Assembly (NCBI RefSeq): GCF_024171945.1
Contig: NZ_JAMTCR010000002.1
Coordinates: 1,984,001-2,048,000 of the forward strand
Length of the DNA: 64,000 nucleotides
Direction of reading: 5' to 3'
From: Actinokineospora globicatena
GTDB taxonomy: Bacteria > Actinomycetota > Actinomycetes > Mycobacteriales > Pseudonocardiaceae
Positions within the stretch are counted from its first letter, which is position 1, and each line of letters opens with the position of its first letter. Below, piece by piece: positions 25,344-33,447 of this stretch. Below the pieces are notes generated by a model. It searched no databases. It was not told the origin of the DNA and saw only the letters and a program-made list of their open reading frames with translations. Made by a program: the position numbers and the translations under genes.

Positions 25344-26327
25344 TTAGCGCACGGCGGTGAGGTGTCGTCCCACCACAGCCGGGACAAGCCCGAGCAACCC
25401 GGTGACGGTGCGCGGCGGCACGCGCAACGTTGCCGACAGCTCGGTCACCGGATCGGCGAACGCCATCCGCGCGGCCTCGATGAGCATCGAGGGCTCGTCT
25501 ACGGGCAGGCGACCGTCCCTGATCGCACCGTTGCGACTCTGCTCGGCGTTGAGCACCGTGAGCGCGTCGCCCGCGACCGCGCGGAGCCGGATGCCCAACC
25601 CCCTGGCCCGCCTGACCAGCCGGTCCATCGGCACGCCGAAGCCTGCGGCGAGCTCGACCGGATCACGACCGGCGCACGTCAACGCGTCGGCGGGCAACAA
25701 CAACTCCGCGGCGAACGCCGTTGCGGACGCCTGCCCGGTGCCGGTCAACAGGTGCCCGAACTGCTCCGCGACCGACCACCGCAGCTCCACCTGCGACATC
25801 GTTGCGACCACGCCGATCACCGTGTGCCCGGGCAGTTCCGCCGCGCACCCCGTCCCCGGCACGTACGCGACCAGGACGCCCTGGCCCTCCAGGTGCTCGA
25901 TGAGACCCGGCAGCGGCCCGGTCGGGACACCCCAGGCGGTGCGGACCCGGTGCGCGAGCGCGGTCGGGAACGTCGGCGGCCCGAACCGGGCGGCAGGCAG
26001 GTCGACGTGCTGGCCGACCTCGCACAGCACCTCCCACAGCAACTCCAGCGCCGCGGCCGTCCGGTCGGCGCCGCGCGGCAGGGAGGTGCGGGCGAGGTCG
26101 AGGTGCAACCGGGGGCGGCCGGGGTGGAAGAACGCGACCGGCACGTCGAGCGCCCTGGCCAGGTCGCGCAGGGTGGTGGCGCCGGGGTACGCCTGACCGA
26201 GCTCGAACGGCTCGACGTCCACCCCGACCCGCTCGGACAGCGGACCGACCCCGAGACCCGCGAGCCGTCGCGCCATGGTCAGCCGAGGCGGGTCGAAGGG
26301 CTCGCTCGGCACCGGTCGGACTCCCAC
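25344..26327 (-). CDS. XRE/ImmA-IrrE (COG2856) type protein with degenerate protease motif
   Basis: A 327-residue protein combining a short N-terminal XRE-like region (FDPPRLTMARRLAGLGVGPLSERVGV, then LRDLARALDVPVAFF) with an ImmA/IrrE domain (WSVAEQFGHLL, then FAAELLLPADAL). In active members the zinc motif is HExGH; here the first His and the Glu are replaced (A-E-Q-F-G-H), so peptidase activity is unlikely. It may be a regulator that kept only DNA- or partner-binding. GTG 26327 and ATG 26276 are both possible starts. No toxin or phage gene is adjacent. Confidence 0.78.
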   Translation of the reverse strand: MGVRPVPSEPFDPPRLTMARRLAGLGVGPLSERVGVDVEPFELGQAYPGATTLRDLARALDVPVAFFHPGRPRLHLDLARTSLPRGADRTAAALELLWEVLCEVGQHVDLPAARFGPPTFPTALAHRVRTAWGVPTGPLPGLIEHLEGQGVLVAYVPGTGCAAELPGHTVIGVVATMSQVELRWSVAEQFGHLLTGTGQASATAFAAELLLPADALTCAGRDPVELAAGFGVPMDRLVRRARGLGIRLRAVAGDALTVLNAEQSRNGAIRDGRLPVDEPSMLIEAARMAFADPVTELSATLRVPPRTVTGLLGLVPAVVGRHLTAVR

Positions 26328-26531
26328 CTACGACGACAGCAACCGCGCCATCCTCGCCTACCGCCCGTGTTCGCGCCGCCGCAGGGCCCAAGTCGCTGTC
26401 CTGCAAGTCTGGTACGCGCTATCCGCGCCCGCACGACCCTTGACGCATGGCCGGAAGAGCTCAGTACGAGAGCTTTCCGCCCGCACACCGCGCGGGCCAC
26501 GAACCTTCGCGCCAGATCTATGGGGTAGCCC

Positions 26532-27161
26532 CTAAGCGAAGTCCCGGTGTGCACGCGGTCGCGGGCGGCGAGGACCGGTGGGGAACAGCGCGGCCTGCCC
26601 GTTGCCGCCGGTCAGGTCGAGCTCGACCAGCCACTCCCAGTCCACCCGGCTGCCCTCGCCCCGCTGCCGGACCCCCTTGCCCGCCCACAGCCCGACCAGG
26701 CCCGCGTCCTCGTTGCCCTGCCAGGGCAGCAGGACCAGGTCGCGGCCCTCCACCCACAGCTCGCGACGGCTGAGCAGGGCCAACTCCTGCCGCTCGCCCT
26801 CGCCGAGCAGCTCCCGGCGCAGGTCGCTGGCCATGCCGAGCGGACCGTCCGGGCCCTGCGGCGCGCTGAGCGGGTAGAGCGCCGCGCGCGGCAGCTTCAG
26901 CAGCAGCGACTGGAAACCGCGGTCCGGCTGCAGGTCGTCGACCTCGGTGCACAGCGAGGCCGCCGTGGTCACCAGGTACTGGTAGCGGTCGGTCCCGTAG
27001 CTGACCGGGTTCGCCCACACCCCGCGCTCGTCGTCGCGGCGCAGTTCCTGCAGCTCCGCGGCCGCCCGGTGCCCGTCCCACAGCCAGCGGGCGAGCACCG
27101 CGGTCAGGTGGGCGACCGGCACGGGGGAGATGAGGTCGGTGAGCTGGTCGGCCGAGTCCAT
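26532..27161 (-). CDS. Hypothetical protein, 209 residues
   Basis: A soluble protein (MDSADQLTDLISPVPVAHLTAVLARWLWDGHRAAAEL at the start) with no domain I recognise. ATG 27161 follows GGAGCGGCG. It begins 23 bases after the stop of the HIT gene on the same strand, so the two are probably an operon. The 204 bases after it, up to the ImmA/IrrE-like gene, contain no gene. Confidence 0.78.
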   Translation of the reverse strand: MDSADQLTDLISPVPVAHLTAVLARWLWDGHRAAAELQELRRDDERGVWANPVSYGTDRYQYLVTTAASLCTEVDDLQPDRGFQSLLLKLPRAALYPLSAPQGPDGPLGMASDLRRELLGEGERQELALLSRRELWVEGRDLVLLPWQGNEDAGLVGLWAGKGVRQRGEGSRVDWEWLVELDLTGGNGQAALFPTGPRRPRPRAHRDFA

Positions 27162-27184
27162 CGCCGCTCCCTGGGGTCGACGCG

Positions 27185-27613
27185 CTACTGACCGTTATAC
27201 CCCAGGTGATCGCGGATCTTGGCGGCGTACTCCTCGGCGGGGTGCTCGGCGTCGTAGGGGTGGCGCGGGCCGAGCCAGAACCGCAGCCCGTCCTTGCGGT
27301 GCCGCGGGATGACGTGCAGGTGCAGGTGCGGCACCGACTGGCTGATGATGTTGTTGATCAGCACGAGCGACCCGTCCGCGCCGAGGCCGTCCTCCACCGC
27401 CCGCTCCAGCCGCTGGGCCGTGCCGAAGAACGGGACCAGTTGCTCGGCAGGCAGGTCGCTGAGGACGGTCACGTGCTGGCGGGGCACGAGCAGGACGTGC
27501 CCGCGGAACAACGGGCGGTGGTCCAGGAACGCGACCACGTCAGTGTCCTGGTGAACCATGACAGCGGGCAGCTCCCCCGCGATGATTCGGCAGAACACGC
27601 ATGTTTCCGACAA
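27185..27613 (-). CDS. HIT family nucleotide hydrolase
   Basis: A 142-residue HIT protein with CVFCRIIAGELPA (zinc/N-terminal signature) and the catalytic histidine triad SVPHLHLHVIPR. It probably hydrolyses nucleoside phosphoramidates or dinucleotide polyphosphates. The start is TTG 27613: GGAGG lies close upstream and the protein then begins SETCVFC as in homologues. The upstream region is shared with a divergent TetR gene. Confidence 0.9.
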   Translation of the reverse strand: MSETCVFCRIIAGELPAVMVHQDTDVVAFLDHRPLFRGHVLLVPRQHVTVLSDLPAEQLVPFFGTAQRLERAVEDGLGADGSLVLINNIISQSVPHLHLHVIPRHRKDGLRFWLGPRHPYDAEHPAEEYAAKIRDHLGYNGQ

Positions 27614-27665
27614 GGATTCCTCCACCTGGGCCGAACGTCCGAATCCATCTGGGCACAATGGCCGC

Positions 27666-28286
27666 GTGACCGTTCCAGACACGCCCTACCGGGTCCGGCG
27701 CACGCCCACCCAGTATCGGGCCAGCCGCCAGATCGAGCGGATCCTCGACGCCGCGGCCAGGGTCGTCGCCGACAAGGGTTACGCCGCCACCACCACAGCG
27801 GACATCGCCAAGGCCGCCACCGTCTCGATCGGATCCGTCTACCGCTACTTCCCCGACAAGACCGCCGTCATGCGCGCCGTCGTCGAACGCAACACCCGCC
27901 GCTTCCAGGACCGCGTCCTCGCCGACCACACCCCCACCCCGACCTGGCGCGCCGCTGTGGACCGCGCCTACGCGGTCTATGTGGACATGTGCCGCACCGA
28001 GGACGGCTTCCGCGCCATCAGCGGTGCGGGCCTGGCCGCGGGCGAACTGGAGCAGGCGGACGACACAAGGGACCCTCTGGCGGAAGCCTTCGCCACCCTG
28101 CTGATCCGCCACTTCGCCTTCCCGGACACCCCCGCCCTCCGCACCACCCTCTTGCAGTGCACCACCCTCGCCGACGTCCTCACCCGCCTCGCCTTCCGCC
28201 TCTCCCAAACCGGCCACCAGGACACCCTCGACCAAACCCGAAGAATCATCGAAAACCTGGTAGCCGCCCACGAACCAGCCCCCTAG
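27666..28286 (+). CDS. TetR family transcriptional regulator
   Basis: A 206-residue regulator with the TetR helix-turn-helix (QIERILDAAARVVADKGYAA, DIAKAATVSIGSVYRYFPDKTAVMRAVVE). GTG 27666 lies six bases after CACAAT, implying a leaderless mRNA. It is divergent from the HIT gene, 52 bases between starts, so it may control that operon; no clear operator repeat is visible. About 390 bases of C-rich non-coding DNA follow. Confidence 0.9.
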   Translation: MTVPDTPYRVRRTPTQYRASRQIERILDAAARVVADKGYAATTTADIAKAATVSIGSVYRYFPDKTAVMRAVVERNTRRFQDRVLADHTPTPTWRAAVDRAYAVYVDMCRTEDGFRAISGAGLAAGELEQADDTRDPLAEAFATLLIRHFAFPDTPALRTTLLQCTTLADVLTRLAFRLSQTGHQDTLDQTRRIIENLVAAHEPAP

Positions 28287-28678
28287 GCGACGGGGCCGCC
28301 TACCCACGGACTCGAAAGCCGATCCGCTCTCCTTGCGCCGCCGCGCGACGACAGCGTCTGTTTGGACGCCCGCCTCGCCGTCGCACACAGATGGCGTCAG
28401 CCCAACCGCGTGCTCGGCCACGACGCTCGCCCTGCCCACTCGGACCTCGCCCACGCACACTCCCGCGAACGCCTGCCCTGCTGGATCCACCACCGCACGA
28501 AAGCGTTTGCCCAATCCGCGCGCCGCGCTGCCGCATGCCCGGGCGGTACTCGATCCGCCCTCATCACCCCGTGCTGGAGGTCGTCTGCCTGCCCCCCAAG
28601 CCGACCCCCGCAGCCACTCATCACCCCGCACCGGGCGTCGTCTGCCTGACCCCCAAGTCGCCGCCCCGGCCGCCCCCG
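28287..28678. other. C-rich non-coding stretch with a duplicated 40-base unit
   Basis: The stretch has no supported gene. A unit running TCATCACCCCG, then GTCGTCTGCCTG, then CCCCCAAG occurs at 28561-28600 and, imperfectly, at 28618-28657, a period of 57 bases. The plus strand is C-rich, like the region before copy A of the dispersed element. Confidence 0.55.
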
Positions 28679-28874
28679 CAGCCGCCCCCGTCACACCTTC
28701 GGGCGAACTCCGTTGACGCCCCCGGGGCCCCACCCCAAGCCTGGCCCGGCCCCCACCCTCTCCGGGGGGCGTCCCTGGGCCAGTCTACCGGGACCCACCC
28801 ACGGGCGATCTTGAAAAGGCACCCGCAGAGATCCACATGTGGACAACTTCTGTCGCTAGTAAGAGTGAAATTTG
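28679..28874 (+). repeat. Dispersed intergenic element, copy B
   Basis: This is the longest match to copy C (reverse orientation at 36.7 kb): the two share sequence from the CGCCCC/CACACCTTCG side through CCCCGGGGCCCCACCCCAAG, GGCGTCCCTGGGCCAGTCTA and GATCCACATGTGGACAAC. The DnaA-box-like TGTGGACAA is at 28838-28846. The terminal CTTCTG...CAGAAG hairpin of copies A and C is lost here. Confidence 0.82.
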
Positions 28875-28983
28875 AGGCGCCGAAGAGGGCCGCTAGCCAG
28901 AGGTCGCCTGGTCAGCGCAGGGGAGGTCAGGAGCGGGTCGGGTGAGTGGCGAAAGTGGGGCTTGTGGGTGTCCGGGGTCTGCA

Positions 28984-29026
28984 GGGGGCGAATCGGATTC
29001 GGTTTGTGGGGGTGGGGAGGTGGGGG
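28984..29026 (+). promoter_or_regulatory. Palindrome and G-run cluster upstream of the PLP enzyme gene
   Basis: CGAATCGGATTCG (28989-29001) is a near-perfect palindrome, followed by runs of five, four, two and five G (29008-29026) with a further run at 28984-28988. The palindrome may be an operator, for example for the downstream Lrp-type regulator, and the G-runs could form a quadruplex. Both are about 110-150 bases before the start codon. Confidence 0.35.
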
Positions 29027-29135
29027 CGCCGAACCGGGAGGAGGTCGGGTGAGGGGGGAAGGCGGGTGGGTTCGGGGAGTGGTCCGCGAGGGGGAGATGC
29101 GGCTCATTCTTTGGGGGACCTGAGGAGGGTGCGGG

Positions 29136-30284
29136 ATGAACAGTCTGGCCACCATGGCGGTGCACGCGGGGCGGGAAGATCTCGCGGGGCTTGGGGTGCA
29201 TGTTCCGCCGATAGACCTGTCCACCACCAACCCCATTCCGGACGTCGAGTCCGGTGGGGCTGCCTACGAGGCCCTCGCGACCGGGGGTCTACCGCCCGCC
29301 GAGGGTGGGTTGGTCTACCAGCGCCTGTGGAACCCCACGGTCGCGCGCTTCGAGACGGCGTTGGCTCAGCTAGAGACTGCCGACCAGGCCGTCGCGTTCG
29401 GTTCGGGGATGGCAGCGCTAGCCGCGTGTCTTACGGCCACCGTCGCTGCTGGGAAGCCCCATGTTGTGGCCGTGCGTCCGCTCTATGGCGGTTCCGACCA
29501 CGTGCTCGCAACCGGCCTCTTAGGCACCACGGTCACCTGGGCGACCCCCGATGGCATCGCGGCCGCGCTGCGTAAGGACACCGGGCTTGTTCTGGTCGAG
29601 ACCCCAGCCAACCCCACCCTCGAACTGCTGGACCTCAAGTCCGTCGTCGAGCAGGCCAACGGCGTCCCGGTCATCGTCGACAACACCTTCGCGACGCCGG
29701 TCTTGCAGCGTCCGATCGAGCACGGCGCCACCATGGTTCTGCACTCGGCGACCAAGTACCTCGGGGGACACGGTGACGTCATCGGCGGCGTTGTCGCTAC
29801 CTCCGCAGAGTGGGCTACCAAGCTGCGGCAGGTCCGCGCGGTCACCGGCGGCCTGATGCACCCTCTCGCCGCCTACCTGCTCCACCGCGGCCTCCAGACA
29901 CTCCCGATCCGCGTCCTAACCCAGCAGGACAACGCTAAGAAGATCGCGGCCTGGCTCACCGACCACGAGTACGTACGAAGGGTCTACTTCCCGTCGGGCG
30001 CTCTTATCGGCAGCCAGATGTCCGGCCCTGGCGCGATGATCGCCTTCGACGTCGCAGGCCCGGAGGAGGCAGCGCGCACGGTCAAGGCTGTCCGGCTGAT
30101 CACCCACGCCGTGTCCCTGGGCGGGGTCGACACCCTCATCCAGCACCCCGCCTCGCTCACCCACCGGCCGGTCGCGGCACCGGCCAAACCGCACGCGTCC
30201 GTGCTTCGAATGTCTGTTGGGCTCGAGCACGCCGACGACATCCAGGCCGATCTCGACTACGCGCTCAAAGAAGCCCACCGCTGA
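29136..30284 (+). CDS. Transsulfuration-type PLP enzyme (cystathionine gamma-lyase/synthase or methionine gamma-lyase family)
   Basis: A 382-residue fold-type I PLP enzyme. The cofactor lysine is in [17 protein letters not shown], the aspartate contacting the ring is in [10 protein letters not shown], and [11 protein letters not shown] corresponds to the Y-x-R-x-x-NPT phosphate-binding segment from the neighbouring subunit. It acts on sulfur amino acids; the sequence alone does not separate gamma-lyase from gamma-synthase. An Lrp/AsnC regulator follows 47 bases downstream, so amino-acid-responsive catabolism is likely. ATG 29136 follows GAGGAGGG. Confidence 0.9.
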   Translation: MNSLATMAVHAGREDLAGLGVHVPPIDLSTTNPIPDVESGGAAYEALATGGLPPAEGGLVYQRLWNPTVARFETALAQLETADQAVAFGSGMAALAACLTATVAAGKPHVVAVRPLYGGSDHVLATGLLGTTVTWATPDGIAAALRKDTGLVLVETPANPTLELLDLKSVVEQANGVPVIVDNTFATPVLQRPIEHGATMVLHSATKYLGGHGDVIGGVVATSAEWATKLRQVRAVTGGLMHPLAAYLLHRGLQTLPIRVLTQQDNAKKIAAWLTDHEYVRRVYFPSGALIGSQMSGPGAMIAFDVAGPEEAARTVKAVRLITHAVSLGGVDTLIQHPASLTHRPVAAPAKPHASVLRMSVGLEHADDIQADLDYALKEAHR

Positions 30285-30331
30285 CATAAGTTCGGGGAGA
30301 CCGATCCGCGGCAGAGGGACACAGAAGACGC

Positions 30332-30805
30332 ATGGGCCAGCCAACCGACATCGACGCAACCGACCTCGCGATCCTGCGCGAGCTGCAACGCGACGCGAGG
30401 TTGCAGAACAAGGAACTCGCCTCGATAGTCGGCGTCGCCCCGTCGACCGCGCTGGAACGTGTGCGATCGCTACGGCGGCGCGGTGTGCTCACCGGCTTCC
30501 ACGCGACGGTCAGCCTTGCCGCGCTCGGTAGGCCCATCAGTGCGCTGCTGTCGGTACGGGTAAGGCCCCACCGGCAGCGCGTGGTCGAAGAGTTCAAGGC
30601 GTTCGTGTTGGAGCAGCCGGAGACCGTGTCGCTGCTGCACGTCGCGGGCCCCGACGACTACCTGATCCAGGTAGCCGTACCGGACACCACGCACCTGCAG
30701 CAGCTGCTGATCGCCCGGTTGCTCAACCGCTCGGAGGTGGTCTCGGTCAACACCATGCTGGTGTTCGAGGCGATCACGAGTCCTGTTCAGACTCCGACCC
30801 CGTAA
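30332..30805 (+). CDS. Lrp/AsnC family transcriptional regulator
   Basis: A 157-residue regulator with the N-terminal AsnC helix-turn-helix (DATDLAILRELQRDARLQNKELASIVGVAPSTALERVRSL) and a C-terminal RAM ligand-binding domain (VVEEFKAFVLEQPETVSLLHVAGPDDYLIQVAV). It is encoded directly after the PLP enzyme and probably senses an amino acid to control that gene. A strong terminator follows. Confidence 0.93.
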   Translation: MGQPTDIDATDLAILRELQRDARLQNKELASIVGVAPSTALERVRSLRRRGVLTGFHATVSLAALGRPISALLSVRVRPHRQRVVEEFKAFVLEQPETVSLLHVAGPDDYLIQVAVPDTTHLQQLLIARLLNRSEVVSVNTMLVFEAITSPVQTPTP

Positions 30806-30812
30806 AACGTGA

Positions 30813-30842
30813 AACGGCCGGGCCCACCGGGGCCCGGCCGTT
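30813..30842. terminator. Bidirectional hairpin terminator
   Basis: A perfect 13-bp stem, AACGGCCGGGCCC with GGGCCCGGCCGTT and loop ACCG, lies between the convergent Lrp and LPDTG genes. Confidence 0.85.
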
Positions 30843-30856
30843 CCGCGTTCACGTGA

Positions 30857-31504
30857 CTAGTTGCTGCTGCCGCGCTTCGCCCGGCGCGCGGCGAACAGGG
30901 CGCCACCGCCACCCAGGACCAGCAGGCCACCGATGGCCAGCGGGAGCCCGACGTTCGAGCCGGTGTCCGGCAGGTCGTTCGGGTTGGTCGTGGTGGTCGG
31001 CGCGACCACGGTGCTCGCGGTGGTCGGCGCGGACGACGACGGCTTGGTCGTGGTCGGGGCCACCGTGGTGGTGGTGGTCTCGCTCGGCTTGGTCGGCTTC
31101 GTCGTCTCGACCTTGCACGCCTTCACGGTCTTGGACTCGTGCAGCTCCCAGGTGGGCTGGTTCGGGTCCGGCGTGATGTCGACGTCGAAGGTGAGCTTGT
31201 GGTCGACGCTGCCGTCGAGCTGCCACGTCTTCTTCTCGAGCTTGGCCCGGAAGGTCTCGTTGATGAGCACCTTGTCGCCGTCCTTGACGACCACCGTGTT
31301 CTTGACGTTGTCGGACGGGTCGTAGGCCTCGGCCTTGATCCAGACCGTGGTGACACCCGTTTCCCGGTCGCACTCGGCCCCGTAGGTGGGCGTGTGCGCG
31401 CTGGCGGTGCCCGCGAGCAGCGGCAGCGAGAGACCGGCGACGGCGGTGATGACGGCGGTGCGGCCCGCGAGGCGGAGCCAGTCGCGGGAGAAGGACATGC
31501 GCAA
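30857..31504 (-). CDS. LPDTG cell-wall-anchored surface protein
   Basis: A 215-residue secreted protein with a signal peptide (RDWLRLAGRTAVITAVAGLSLPLLAGTASA, cleavage after ASA), an extracellular beta-rich domain of about 110 residues, a Thr/Pro/Ser-rich stalk (about 125-175) and a C-terminal sorting signal: LPDTG, a hydrophobic helix and a basic tail (AARRAKRGSSN). A sortase should link it to peptidoglycan; none is in the window. Start: TTG 31504 has GGAG at five-base spacing, while ATG 31498 is two codons later. Confidence 0.9.
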   Translation of the reverse strand: MRMSFSRDWLRLAGRTAVITAVAGLSLPLLAGTASAHTPTYGAECDRETGVTTVWIKAEAYDPSDNVKNTVVVKDGDKVLINETFRAKLEKKTWQLDGSVDHKLTFDVDITPDPNQPTWELHESKTVKACKVETTKPTKPSETTTTTVAPTTTKPSSSAPTTASTVVAPTTTTNPNDLPDTGSNVGLPLAIGGLLVLGGGGALFAARRAKRGSSN

Positions 31505-31694
31505 GGGAACTCCATCCTCAGCAGGGCGTCCGTGGCCCCCGACACGAACGAGTCACAGTCGAGCCACCGACGGTGGTGCGCCGTGAGACTAGTCACCCGT
31601 TTGAGTGGTCCTAGCAGCGGGTGGGTACCGGCAGTGCAGCGTTTACCCGGTCGATACCTCGCGAGCTATCACCCGCAGGTGTGGGACCATCGAT

Positions 31695-31754
31695 ATGTGT
31701 CTTCTTTGTGTCATTGACATCACTCCACCCCCGTGGGTCATTCGGGTGGGGTAG
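31695..31754 (+). CDS. Candidate 19-residue leader peptide (uORF)
   Basis: A short frame starting ATG TGT CTT CTT TGT encodes MCLLCVIDITPPPWVIRVG and stops at TAG. Its first ten codons are AT-rich and rare for this genome (TGT, CTT, ATT, ACT). It has two cysteines at the start and a PPPW tract, a classic ribosome-pausing sequence. A CCACCC...GGGTGG hairpin overlaps its end. It lies about 50-77 bases upstream of the next gene. A regulatory uORF is plausible but unproven. Confidence 0.4.
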   Translation: MCLLCVIDITPPPWVIRVG

Positions 31755-31830
31755 ACAGACAGCACGAACACACCGTGTCATCACCGCCTGCGGCATCTCG
31801 GCGATGGCACCGGCCAATCGGGTGATGACG

Positions 31831-32292
31831 ATGAGCCAGCCCTGCCAGCAGTCACAACCGTCCGAACTCACGGAGATCGACGACCTGCTCCGCTCGGTCG
31901 TCTCGGACGGCTTCACCGTCTACCTCTGCGGGGGCGCCGACCGGCCTGAGGCCATCGTCGCGACCTACGCGTGGGAGACCCACGTCGACTACGTGGTGAT
32001 CAAGGACGCGCACGACGTGACCGCGGCGAGATCGCGGATCGTGCGGGACTGGGACGTGTTCGCCGCCGAGTCCGTGGTGTGGTCCTACCAGGGCCACGCC
32101 CGTTGGGCGCTACGCGCGATCCTCGACCTCTTGCCGCCAGAGCACCCCAACGCGCCGCACGAGGACTATCCGGCGCCGGCGAGTCTGCACGTTGACCCTG
32201 CCTTCCTCAGTTCGGTGTCAGTGCGCTCGCCCCGCCCTGGGCTGGTCGCGCGGCGTGCGATGCGACTGCGGCTAGCGGCTAGAGAGCGCTAG
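31831..32292 (+). CDS. Hypothetical protein, 153 residues
   Basis: A soluble protein (SELTEIDDLLRSVVSDGFTVYLCGG...YAWETHVDYVVIKDAHDVTAARSRI...SYQGHARWALRAILDLLPPEH) that I do not recognise. It looks like a compact alpha/beta fold with conserved-looking aromatic residues. Start candidates are ATG 31831 (GGGTG six bases upstream), 31825 and 31804. The candidate leader peptide just upstream suggests translational control. Confidence 0.75.
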   Translation: MSQPCQQSQPSELTEIDDLLRSVVSDGFTVYLCGGADRPEAIVATYAWETHVDYVVIKDAHDVTAARSRIVRDWDVFAAESVVWSYQGHARWALRAILDLLPPEHPNAPHEDYPAPASLHVDPAFLSSVSVRSPRPGLVARRAMRLRLAARER

Positions 32293-32364
32293 AGGGGACG
32301 CTGTGACCTGGATCGCGGCGCCCTCTGAGAGCGATCACAGGCAGCCGCGAGGACCATCGACGGA

Positions 32365-33441
32365 ATGAAGCGAGTCCTGACCGCGCTAGCGGTTACTGCT
32401 GCCGCCGCCGCTTGGGTCGCCTGGGACGTGCCGGTAGCCCTCGGAAGGCGACCGCGCGGAGACAGGGTCACCAAGTCCCCCCAGTACAGGGATGGTGCGT
32501 TCCGCAACCAGGCCCCTGCGACGCCTCCGGGCCCGGACACCATGCGTGACACGTTGCGGGCGGTCTCCCGCAACTGGCACCTGCGTAAGCCTGCCGGTCC
32601 GATCCCGGTCGTCGAGCCTCTAGGCCCGGTCGACACCGGTCTCCACATCACCTGGTACGGCCACGCCACCAGCCTGGTCGAGCTGGACGGTGCGCGAGTG
32701 CTGCTAGACCCGGTGTGGAGTGACCGGGTCTCCCCGTCCCGGCTGGTCGGACCGCGCAGGCTGCACGCGCCACCGCAGTCCATAGAGGCACTCCCGCGGT
32801 TGGACGCCGTAGTCATCTCGCATGACCACTACGACCACCTCGACCTCACCGCCATCCGCGCGCTTGTACGCACCCAAGACGCGCCGTTCGTCGTGCCGCT
32901 GGGCATCGGTGCGCACCTAGAGCGCTGGCACGTCCCCGCCGACCGGATCATCGAGCTCGACTGGCACGAGTCAGTCGACATCGGCGAGGTGACCCTGACC
33001 GCGACCCCCGCCCAGCACTTCTCCGGTAGGGGCTTCAAGCGCGACGGCACCCTCTGGGCTTCCTGGGTCGTGGCGAGTCCGAAGAAGAAGGTGTTCTACA
33101 CCGGCGACTCCGGCTACTTCGCGGGCTACAAGGAGATCGGCGAGCAGTACGGCCCGTTCGACGCGACCCTCGTGCAGATCGGTGCCTACGCGCCGGGCTG
33201 GCCCGACATCCACATGACACCCGAGGAGGGCATCGCCGCCCACCTCGACGTGCGCGGTGAACTGCTGATCCCGGTGCACTGGGCGACCTTCAGCCTCGCG
33301 CCGCACCCGTGGACCGACCCGGTCGACCGGCTGCTCGTGGAAGCCGAGAAGCACGGGGTCGCGGTCGCCATCCCCAAGCCGGGCGAGCACGTCGACGTCG
33401 CCGCGCCGCCGAAGCTCGACTACTGGTGGCAGGCCTGCTAG
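32365..33441 (+). CDS. MBL-fold metallohydrolase, UlaG/NAPE-PLD-like
   Basis: A 358-residue protein with an N-terminal hydrophobic stretch (LTALAVTAAAAAWVAW), which may be a signal anchor, then a metallo-beta-lactamase fold: ITWYGHATSLVELDG, the metal motif SHDHYDHLD, FYTGDSGYF and IPVHWATF. The extent and order match the NAPE-PLD/UlaG-like lactonase or phospholipase D branch. A GACCAT hexamer seven bases before ATG 32365 suggests a leaderless mRNA. The substrate is unknown; membrane phospholipid is one option. Confidence 0.88.
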   Translation: MKRVLTALAVTAAAAAWVAWDVPVALGRRPRGDRVTKSPQYRDGAFRNQAPATPPGPDTMRDTLRAVSRNWHLRKPAGPIPVVEPLGPVDTGLHITWYGHATSLVELDGARVLLDPVWSDRVSPSRLVGPRRLHAPPQSIEALPRLDAVVISHDHYDHLDLTAIRALVRTQDAPFVVPLGIGAHLERWHVPADRIIELDWHESVDIGEVTLTATPAQHFSGRGFKRDGTLWASWVVASPKKKVFYTGDSGYFAGYKEIGEQYGPFDATLVQIGAYAPGWPDIHMTPEEGIAAHLDVRGELLIPVHWATFSLAPHPWTDPVDRLLVEAEKHGVAVAIPKPGEHVDVAAPPKLDYWWQAC

Positions 33442-33447
33442 GTCGAC

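Noticed and set aside
24312..26528. A 738-codon plus-strand frame over three minus-strand genes
   Set aside because: It overlaps the propeller and ImmA/IrrE-like genes, whose proteins show real domains; the frame itself does not.
28333..28945. Frames around copy B encoding proline-rich peptides
   Set aside because: They cover the conserved non-coding element, and copies A and C do not keep the same frame.
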